From positions 1-12,173 of the forward strand of contig CANHPI010000045.1 of NCBI GenBank assembly GCA_947462425.1: 12,173 nucleotides of DNA. Direction: 5' to 3'. This document shows positions 1-5,615 of the stretch, in pieces. Below the pieces are notes generated by a model. It was not told the origin of the DNA and ran no database searches. It worked only from the letters and a program-made list of their open reading frames with translations. A program made the translations under genes and the position numbers. The stretch comes from Bacteroidota bacterium. Its GTDB lineage: Bacteria; Bacteroidota; Bacteroidia; B-17B0; B-17BO. Within the stretch, counting starts at the first letter, position 1, and each line of letters begins with the position of its first letter.

Positions 1-128
1 AAAACAGTTGGGATGGTTCGTATAAAGGAAAAAAAATGGATACAGGAGTATTTATTTATAAAGCCGATGGGGTATCTATAGACGGGCAATCATTTAAATT
101 AAAAGGTAACATTACTCTTATTAGATAA
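1..128 (+). CDS. 3' end of a secreted protein with a gliding-motility (CHU_C, type B T9SS) C-terminal domain; partial
   Basis: Only the last 41 complete codons are inside the window (reading frame from base 3, stop TAA at 126-128). The translation contains NSWDGSYKGK, then DTGVFIYKADG, and ends in LKGNITLIR. This matches the end of the gliding-motility-associated C-terminal domain (CHU_C), in which W-D-G-x-Y-x-G-K, a 'GVY/FxYxx' strand and a terminal 'GxxTLIR' strand recur. In that family the domain directs large surface proteins such as SprB-like adhesins through the type IX secretion system. The body of the protein and its function are outside the window. The PorP/SprF-family gene begins 34 bases downstream in the same direction, the usual partner arrangement, so the two are probably co-transcribed. 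The domain call is strong; nothing can be said of the rest of the protein. Confidence 0.85.
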   Translation, partial: NSWDGSYKGKKMDTGVFIYKADGVSIDGQSFKLKGNITLIR

Positions 129-162
129 TTTAAAAAATATTTGAAAAAATAAAATATAGCAC

Positions 163-1206
163 ATGAAAAAAATAATTTTAGCAACAATTATCTTACTTCC
201 TATCTTAATAAGGGCTCAAGATATACACTTTTCACAATTTAATGAAACGCCCGTTTTATTAAATCCTGCTATGAGTTGTACAGCTTTTGATACAAGAATT
301 ATTGCAAATTATAAAAACCAATGGGCTAGTATTACAAGTCCATTTGAAACTTACGGCATCAGTATTGAAAAAGCATTGAATCATTTGAAACTTAAAAAAG
401 CTTTTACGGGCATGTCGTTAAGCGTATACAAAGATAAGGCAGGCGATGCAGGATTAGGAACTATAGCAGTAAATTTAGGCTTTAATGCAATAATTAAAAC
501 TAGTGAGTTTAGTAAGCTTTCAGGAGGTATCGGTGCCGGAATTAATTACAGAACAATTGATGCCACGAAATTACAATGGGAAAGTCAATACAGTGGAGCA
601 GTATATGATCCAACGATATCATCAGGAGAAAAAACACTTCAAAAATCATTTGTGCAAGCTGATTTAGTAGGAGGTTTAGTATTTCACTATGCTAAAAGTG
701 AAAGGTACATTAGTGCTCAAGATGGTACAAAGTTTGATATTGGTATTTCTGCTTCACACTATAATACCCCAAAATATTCGTATGCCTTGAGCGATGATCA
801 ACAATTTGCTAAATTAATATTTCACACAAACTTTGATATTGGAATTGAAAGCGCAGGCGTGGCAGTAGTTCCAAGTTTATTATATATGAAACAAGGTCCT
901 TCCCAAGAACTCGTACTTGGAAGTTACTTTAAATATATTATTCAAGACCAATCTATATATACAGGTTTAAAAAAACCTTGCGCAATTTCAATTGGGTTAT
1001 TTTATCGAGCTGCAGATGCTGTTATTCCAAGTTTCTTATTTCAATATGATAAATATGCATTTGCTGTAAGTTATGATTTAAATACATCTGAATTAACAGG
1101 TGCATCAAAAGCAAAGGGTGGTTTAGAATTTAGTTTAAAATTTAATATGAGTCCTGGGTATGGAAAATCATTAGGAAAAAGTCTAAATAGATCTACTTCG
1201 CATTAA
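163..1206 (+). CDS. PorP/SprF family type IX secretion system outer-membrane protein
   Basis: A 347-residue protein with a Sec signal peptide (residues 1 to about 18, ending IRAQ). The mature start, QDIHFSQFNETPVLLNPA, is the hallmark opening of the PorP/SprF family: 'D-x-H-F-S-Q' followed by 'P-x-x-x-N-P-A'. The remainder is made of alternating hydrophobic/polar strands with many Gly and aromatic residues (for example the GGIGAGINY stretch near residue 125), consistent with an outer-membrane beta barrel of about 14 strands. Family members of about 300-350 residues assist secretion or surface anchoring of a cognate CHU_C-domain protein; Flavobacterium SprF with SprB is the studied pair. The immediately preceding gene ends in just such a domain, so this copy is inferred to serve that cargo. 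The ATG at 163 fits both the signal peptide and the 34-base gap. Its stop lies only six bases from the stop of the convergent gene. Confidence 0.9.
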   Translation: MKKIILATIILLPILIRAQDIHFSQFNETPVLLNPAMSCTAFDTRIIANYKNQWASITSPFETYGISIEKALNHLKLKKAFTGMSLSVYKDKAGDAGLGTIAVNLGFNAIIKTSEFSKLSGGIGAGINYRTIDATKLQWESQYSGAVYDPTISSGEKTLQKSFVQADLVGGLVFHYAKSERYISAQDGTKFDIGISASHYNTPKYSYALSDDQQFAKLIFHTNFDIGIESAGVAVVPSLLYMKQGPSQELVLGSYFKYIIQDQSIYTGLKKPCAISIGLFYRAADAVIPSFLFQYDKYAFAVSYDLNTSELTGASKAKGGLEFSLKFNMSPGYGKSLGKSLNRSTSH

Positions 1207-1212
1207 CAAATC

Positions 1213-1977
1213 TTATAATTGATTAAAATAGTTTACGCTTTTTAACAAACGACTTCCATACCAACTAAACATTTCGCCGTCAACTACCATTATTTTAGAG
1301 TTGGGCAAGTGAGATTTAAATTGCTCTACATGGGTTTCATTAAACGGAAAAGGTTCTGAAGAAAGATAAATCAATTCTGGATTTAATTGTTTTATTGAAT
1401 CCATGCTTAATTCTGGGTAACGGGCATAAGTTTCTGATAACACATTGTTTAAACCCATTTTAAGAAGCATATCACCAATAAAAGTAGCTTTACCGGCAGC
1501 CATGTAAGGTTTTTTCCAAATTAAATACAAAACCGACTGATTAATTTTATTTAAATTCAAAAAGGATGTTGCAATAGTTGCTTTAATTTTATTAGCCTCC
1601 TCTGCCCTATTTACTAATTCACCAACAGACTGAATCATGGAAAGAGAATCTTCCAAATTATAAATATCGCTCATCCAAACAGGAAAATATTTCTGTAATT
1701 CTAAAATCTGAATTCGTTCATTTTCCTCTTTATTACCTATAATTAAATCAGGTTTAAGTGCTTTTATTTTTTCAATATTCAAGGTTTTTGTACCGCCAAT
1801 TTTATCTACTGCTTTAAACATTTCGTTAGGATGAATACAAAATTTAGTAATGCCTACTAACTCATTTCTTAACCCTAAATCCCACAGTAATTCAGATTGA
1901 GATGGTACCAATGAAATAACTCGTTTTGGAAACAATTGAAACTCAATTCTATTATTTATTTGATCGTTAAATATCAT
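1213..1977 (-). CDS. BtuF-like helical-backbone metal receptor (ABC substrate-binding protein family), apparently without signal peptide
   Basis: A 254-residue protein of the periplasmic-binding-protein 2 / BtuF fold. The first lobe shows KRVISLVPSQSELLWDLGL, then GITKFCIHP, IGGTKTLNIEKI and LKPDLIIGNKEEN; a long connecting helix (about residues 105-140) leads to the second lobe with YLIWKKPYMAAGK. These motifs are typical of the Bacteroidota proteins annotated as cobalamin- or iron-chelate-binding ABC components. An in-frame ATG at 2020-2022 would add 15 residues. I prefer the ATG at 1975-1977 because MIFNDQINNRIEF is the usual family N-terminus and because an exact -7 promoter element overlaps the upstream ATG. 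With this start there is no signal peptide and no lipobox, so the protein may be cytoplasmic, unlike classical BtuF. No ABC permease or ATPase is adjacent. The fold is secure; the ligand (B12, corrinoid, or metal chelate) is inferred. Confidence 0.8.
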   Translation of the reverse strand: MIFNDQINNRIEFQLFPKRVISLVPSQSELLWDLGLRNELVGITKFCIHPNEMFKAVDKIGGTKTLNIEKIKALKPDLIIGNKEENERIQILELQKYFPVWMSDIYNLEDSLSMIQSVGELVNRAEEANKIKATIATSFLNLNKINQSVLYLIWKKPYMAAGKATFIGDMLLKMGLNNVLSETYARYPELSMDSIKQLNPELIYLSSEPFPFNETHVEQFKSHLPNSKIMVVDGEMFSWYGSRLLKSVNYFNQL

Positions 1978-2019
1978 GCACCAAATTTGATAATAATACT
2001 GCATATTTGCTAAAGGTGC

Positions 2020-2027
2020 CAAAAATA
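2020..2027 (-). promoter_or_regulatory. -7 promoter element (TAnnTTTG) for the BtuF-like gene
   Basis: Read on the minus strand this is TATTTTTG, an exact match to the Bacteroidota primary sigma factor -7 consensus TAnnTTTG. It predicts transcription starting near 2013, inside the longest possible reading frame, which is why the start at 1977 was chosen for the downstream gene. I see no convincing -33 TTTG at the expected spacing, so this rests on the -7 element alone. Confidence 0.45.
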
Positions 2028-2138
2028 ACTACAAAATAAAACTATCTACTTGTTCTTTTCTATGAATACTTTTTCAAAAAATAGTTCCGTAACAAAAGCT
2101 ATGCAACAATTTTTTTCATCGTCTCGATAAAAAATTAC

Positions 2139-2172
2139 TTCGCATATTTAATCTATTTTATAATTACATTTG
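2139..2172 (+). promoter_or_regulatory. Promoter of the EamA transporter gene (-33 TTCG, -7 TACATTTG)
   Basis: TACATTTG at 2165-2172 matches the Bacteroidota -7 consensus TAnnTTTG exactly. TTCG at 2139-2142, one base off the -33 TTTG, lies 22 bases upstream, within the usual spacing. The predicted transcript start (about 2178-2180) falls at or next to the ATG at 2180, so the message would be leaderless or nearly so. The region 2028-2164 also holds the upstream part of the divergent BtuF-like promoter. Confidence 0.45.
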
Positions 2173-2179
2173 GCATGAA

Positions 2180-3127
2180 ATGAATTCTTCTTTAAAAGCT
2201 CATATCTCATTGTTTTTGGCGCAGGTTATTTATGCTCTCAATTACTCTATTGCAAAAGATTTAATGCCAACCTATATTAAACCACTTGGTTTAGTTATGA
2301 TGCGAATATCTGGCGCACTAATATTATTTTGGGTCATGTCTTTTTTCTCAAAAAAAGAACAAATTGAAAAAGGAGATTTTAAAAAATTGATGCTATTAGC
2401 GTTATTTGGAGTAGCTATTAATCAAGCATTTTTTATTTATGGCTTGAGTTTAACCAAGCCCATAAACTCGGCCATTATAATGGTAAGTAACCCTATTGCA
2501 GTAATGCTATTTACTATTTTTATTTTTAAAGAAAGATTTACTTTTTATAAATTATCAGGATTAGCCTTTGGAGTAATTGGCGCATTAACACTCTTACTTT
2601 TTAAAGCACATGGTTCGTTTGCAATAGGCAGCGAAACTATTGCCGGAGATTTAATGACCTTGGTAAATTCATTATCATGGGCCGTATTTGTGGTAATGGC
2701 CAAACCTTATATGCAAAAATATCAAACGGTTACCGTTATGAAATGGATTTTTACTTTTGGGTTCATTTATATGTTTCCTTTTGGAATGGCTGATTTATTG
2801 AGTGTACAATGGCAGGCCTTATCTTCTCAAACTATTTTTGCTATGGCATTTGTGGTAATTGCAACAACTTTTTTAGCCTATTTATTAAATACGTATGCTT
2901 TAAAAGCATTAAGTTCTTCGGTAGTAAGTATGTATATATACTTGCAGCCATTTTTAGCTACAACAATAGCTATTGTTTTAGGAAAAGATGAAATAACAAC
3001 CATTAAAATAATTTCTGCAACTTTAATTATCTCAGGTGTATATTTAGCTAGTAGAAGTAATAAAGAAGAAAACATTTCTTTAAAAATTCAATTTGTTAAG
3101 CTTTACAAAAAAATTATTAAATCTTAA
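2180..3127 (+). CDS. EamA/DMT-family membrane transporter
   Basis: A 315-residue integral membrane protein with ten hydrophobic segments in two repeated five-helix halves (about residues 6-140 and 153-292), the layout of EamA drug/metabolite transporters. Recognisable family features are the N-terminal 'AQVIYALNYSIAKDLMP' helix, 'NQAFFIYGLSLTKPINSAII' at about residues 80-100, which fits the 'A-x-x-x-x-x-P' helix end, and 'SSSVVSMYIYLQPFLATTIA' at about residues 245-265, the second-half counterpart. A basic tail (residues 294-315) follows the last helix, probably cytoplasmic. The substrate cannot be read from the sequence; family members export amino acids, purines or other metabolites. The gene is followed 56 bases later by upp in the same direction, so read-through is possible, but a nucleobase-related role would be pure guesswork. 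Confidence 0.88.
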   Translation: MNSSLKAHISLFLAQVIYALNYSIAKDLMPTYIKPLGLVMMRISGALILFWVMSFFSKKEQIEKGDFKKLMLLALFGVAINQAFFIYGLSLTKPINSAIIMVSNPIAVMLFTIFIFKERFTFYKLSGLAFGVIGALTLLLFKAHGSFAIGSETIAGDLMTLVNSLSWAVFVVMAKPYMQKYQTVTVMKWIFTFGFIYMFPFGMADLLSVQWQALSSQTIFAMAFVVIATTFLAYLLNTYALKALSSSVVSMYIYLQPFLATTIAIVLGKDEITTIKIISATLIISGVYLASRSNKEENISLKIQFVKLYKKIIKS

Positions 3128-3183
3128 TTATAACCTTTAAATTAGTATTCGCTTAGTATACAAAGCAATTAAAAATCAATCAA

Positions 3184-3834
3184 ATGATACATATTTTATC
3201 CGAACAAAATTCTATATTCAATCAATACGTAGCTGAATTGCGCGATGTAACAATTCAAAAAGACAGTATGCGTTTTCGTAGAAACCTAGAACGAATGGGT
3301 GAAATTATGAGTTATGAAATTTCTAAAACTTTAGAATACGAAACTCAAGAAACAACTACGCCACTTGGTATTGCAATAACAAGTCATTTAACTGCTCAAC
3401 CTGTAATTGCTACTATTTTACGCGCCGGATTACCTATGCATCTTGGTGTGTTAAACTATTTTGACAAAGCGGAAAATGCTTTTATCTCTGCTTATAGAAG
3501 ACATCATAAAGATAACACATTTGATATTCACGTTGAATATGTTTCTAGTCCGAACATAGATAATAAAATATTGATTTTATGTGATCCTATGATTGCAACC
3601 GGTGGATCCATTGTTTTAGCATACAAAGCAATTTTAGCAAAAGGTACTCCAAAACATGTTCATATAATTTCTGCTATCAGTAGTAAAGAGGGTGTTAATT
3701 TTGTTAAAGCAAATTTACCAACTCAAAACTGCACTATTTGGTGTGGAGCCGTTGATGAAGAATTAACAGCACATTCTTACATTGTTCCTGGTTTAGGAGA
3801 CGCAGGTGATTTAGCTTTTGGTGAAAAAATTTAA
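3184..3834 (+). CDS. upp: Uracil phosphoribosyltransferase
   Basis: A 216-residue cytoplasmic enzyme that salvages uracil by transferring ribose-5-phosphate from PRPP to give UMP. The type I phosphoribosyltransferase PRPP loop is at residues 130-142 (LILCDPMIATGGS, acidic D134). The uracil-specific C-terminal motif GLGDAGDLAFG is at residues 203-213. ILRAGLPMHLGV at about residues 79-90 corresponds to the conserved 'R-A-G' segment of the family. The N-terminal 'RDVTIQKDSMRFRRNLERMGEIMSYE' region (split here for reading, residues about 20-45) matches the family helix carrying the conserved 'T-x-x-x-x-F-R-x-x-x-x-x-x-G' pattern. Length is normal (E. coli Upp is 208 residues). It sits between the EamA gene (56-base gap) and a small membrane protein gene (32-base gap), probably in one transcript ending at the hairpin at 4380-4414. 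Confidence 0.95.
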   Translation: MIHILSEQNSIFNQYVAELRDVTIQKDSMRFRRNLERMGEIMSYEISKTLEYETQETTTPLGIAITSHLTAQPVIATILRAGLPMHLGVLNYFDKAENAFISAYRRHHKDNTFDIHVEYVSSPNIDNKILILCDPMIATGGSIVLAYKAILAKGTPKHVHIISAISSKEGVNFVKANLPTQNCTIWCGAVDEELTAHSYIVPGLGDAGDLAFGEKI

Positions 3835-3866
3835 TTTCTTAGAACTCATTTACTCAATATAACCAC

Positions 3867-4346
3867 ATGGATAATACTGAAATCTGGAAATTTATTTCAG
3901 CAGCTCTTGCCTGCACCATTTCCTTATCCAAAATAGGAATTCCAACTGTTATTGCCATATATAAATACAACTACACATTAGCATTATTAAGCAGCTGTAC
4001 TGGAGCTATTTTTGGAACAGTTGTGTTTACTTATTTATTTGCCGGAATATTAAAATGGTGGGATAAGCTAAAGGACAAATATTTTAAACCTAAACTTCCA
4101 AAAAAAGTATTTACTAAATTTAACAGAAAAGTTATTAGAATTAAATCCCGCTTCGGATTAATAGGTATTGCTATTTTAACACCTATTTTTTTATCAATAC
4201 CAATTGGTGCTTTTTTAGCAGAGCGATTTTATAAAGACAAAGGAAAAGTAATTCTATATTTGAGTTTGTCCTCTGTTTTTTGGTGCTTTACTTTGTACTT
4301 CATATTCTTATTTTTTTTCGATTCATTTAAATCAATATTCAGTTAG
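3867..4346 (+). CDS. Uncharacterised four-helix membrane protein, possibly related to small multidrug-export/VTT-like proteins
   Basis: A 159-residue protein that I do not recognise with certainty. It has two hydrophobic segments (about residues 8-30 and 35-62), a strongly basic soluble loop (about 63-95, with many Lys/Arg), and two more hydrophobic segments (about 96-118 and 126-155). The segment after the loop, FGLIGIAILTPIFLSIPIGA, has the layout 'R-x-G-x-x-G-I-x-x-x-x-P-x-x-x-x-P-x-G' seen in putative small multidrug-export proteins and loosely in VTT/DedA proteins, where prolines mark a re-entrant loop. That resemblance is by eye only. The gene follows upp by 32 bases and probably shares its transcript. 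Membrane location is well supported; function is unknown. Confidence 0.75.
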   Translation: MDNTEIWKFISAALACTISLSKIGIPTVIAIYKYNYTLALLSSCTGAIFGTVVFTYLFAGILKWWDKLKDKYFKPKLPKKVFTKFNRKVIRIKSRFGLIGIAILTPIFLSIPIGAFLAERFYKDKGKVILYLSLSSVFWCFTLYFIFLFFFDSFKSIFS

Positions 4347-4379
4347 GTAAAATTAAGCTAAATAATTACATAGATTTTT

Positions 4380-4414
4380 ATAGTCTAATTTATAATAAGA
4401 TTGCACTATTTTTT
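4380..4414 (+). terminator. Probable intrinsic terminator after the upp operon
   Basis: Bases 4380-4389 (ATAGTCTAAT) can pair with 4400-4409 (ATTGCACTAT): nine of ten positions pair, including one G-U, with a single C-C mismatch. The loop is ten bases. The stem runs directly into a tract of six T at 4409-4414. It lies 34 bases after the stop of the small membrane protein gene, in the right place to end the EamA-upp block. Confidence 0.5.
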
Positions 4415-4691
4415 CGAACTAAATTACACGTAAGTATTTATACAAAATGGCCTAAACTCTTAAGTGAGAATTATATTCTAAAGCTCTATAATTTACAATT
4501 TCTTTGTTGGTTTGTGTAAACACTTGATAGTTTTAAAAAGTTCAATAAAATTAGCCATACCCATTTAAGTAGAATTGCACTATAAATGTAGTGAGTATAA
4601 ATATTTAGTTCTTTGATTTTGATTATTTTCTATTGTTTCCCTATTATGTAATTTTCAATTCAACGATAAGTGTTTACTAATAATTTATAAG
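4415..4691. other. Gene-free AT-rich stretch upstream of the PAS gene with short inverted repeats
   Basis: No open reading frame of interest and no exact TAnnTTTG promoter element was found here on either strand. GTAAACACTT at 4516-4525 recurs as its exact reverse complement AAGTGTTTAC at 4668-4677, the latter 14 bases before the PAS start codon. A small hairpin, CACTA (4578-4582) with TAGTG (4589-4593), lies between them, and the ten bases ATTGCACTAT from the upstream terminator recur at 4574-4583. These could be operator half-sites or chance in AT-rich DNA. Confidence 0.3.
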
Positions 4692-5567
4692 ATGGGATTA
4701 ATAAATAGCGACTTACCTTTAAAAGATTCATATTCAGAGATTGATGAAATAAAAATAGGAAAAGAATTAAATTATTATTTGCATTTTTTTATAAATACCT
4801 ATGATTTTAACTGCATTGCAAATTTAGAAGGCTATTTTGAAATCATAAATCCAAGATTTGAGGAGGTTTTAGGATATTCAAAAAAAGAATTATTAGCTAG
4901 TAGATTTTTAGATTTTATTCATGCAGATGACATTAAAGGAACTTTGAATGAAATTGAAAAATTAAAAACGGGAATTAAAACTATCAATTTTACAAACAGG
5001 TATAGAAAAAAAGATGGGAGTTATTTGTGGTTAGAATGGAATTCAACATCTGATGTGGCTTCTGGTAAAATCTTTGCAATAGCACGTGATATTACATCTA
5101 GAAAACTTGCAGAGGAAGCTTTAAGCATAAAAATTACGGAATTAGAAATCAATGAAAAAAAATTTCAAGACATCTTCGAATCATTACCTGGCTTATTTCT
5201 AGTTTTATCTACGGATTTCAAAATTATTGCAGTGAGTAATTCATACCTTAAAGCAGTTTTTATGAAAAGGGAGGATATTATAGGGAAATTAATTTTTGAT
5301 ATATTTCCAGAAAAAATAAATAGTTCGCTACCAAATTCAGAAGATAATTTAAGAGCATCGTTTAACAGAGTTATTCAAACTAAGTTATCTGATAAGATGA
5401 TGATGCAACAATATGATATTAAACTCAAACGTTTTGAACAGGGCAATGACTATTTTGAAATACTTTTTTGGCAACCATATAATTCGCCAGTTTTAGATGA
5501 TAATGGTAATTTACTATACATTATTCATCATGTAGAAAATATTACTAAACGCAAAAAATTAGAATAA
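4692..5567 (+). CDS. Orphan tandem-PAS protein without an output domain
   Basis: A 291-residue soluble protein with two PAS domains. PAS 1 (about residues 28-140) shows NLEGYFEIINPRFEEVLGYS, then DFIHADD, and ends in a PAC motif, RKKDGSYLWLEW ... IFAIARDITSRK. PAS 2 (about 155-287) begins KKFQDIFESLPG and ends in ILFWQPYNSPV ... HHVENITKRKKLE. In most relatives the 'DIT-x-R-K' signature leads into a coiled coil and then a histidine kinase or another PAS domain. Here the protein stops three residues after it. No kinase, GGDEF or response-regulator sequence appears in any frame in the 48 bases before the convergent lon gene, so this is not a simple frameshift. It could be a stand-alone sensor acting by protein contact, or the remnant of a truncated sensor kinase. 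Ligand unknown; no signal peptide or membrane segment is present. Confidence 0.8.
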   Translation: MGLINSDLPLKDSYSEIDEIKIGKELNYYLHFFINTYDFNCIANLEGYFEIINPRFEEVLGYSKKELLASRFLDFIHADDIKGTLNEIEKLKTGIKTINFTNRYRKKDGSYLWLEWNSTSDVASGKIFAIARDITSRKLAEEALSIKITELEINEKKFQDIFESLPGLFLVLSTDFKIIAVSNSYLKAVFMKREDIIGKLIFDIFPEKINSSLPNSEDNLRASFNRVIQTKLSDKMMMQQYDIKLKRFEQGNDYFEILFWQPYNSPVLDDNGNLLYIIHHVENITKRKKLE

Positions 5568-5583
5568 AATTATTCAAATAAAC

Positions 5584-5598
5584 TTCTGTTTAACAGAA
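5584..5598. terminator. Weak hairpin between convergent PAS and lon genes
   Basis: TTCTGTT (5584-5590) and AACAGAA (5592-5598) form a perfect 7-base inverted repeat around one base; in RNA about five pairs with a five-base loop would form. It lies 17 bases past the PAS stop and 18 bases past the lon stop, where a bidirectional terminator would be expected. There is no long T tract directly after it on either strand, so the call is tentative. Confidence 0.3.
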
Positions 5599-5615
5599 AA
5601 AATCAATAAGCTATT

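Noticed and set aside
1978..2022. Longer N-terminus (15 extra residues) for the BtuF-like protein
   Set aside because: The upstream ATG overlaps an exact -7 promoter element, and the shorter form begins like known family members.
2809..3075. Small frames overlapping the EamA gene on both strands
   Set aside because: They are shadows of a well-supported membrane protein gene and show no independent features.
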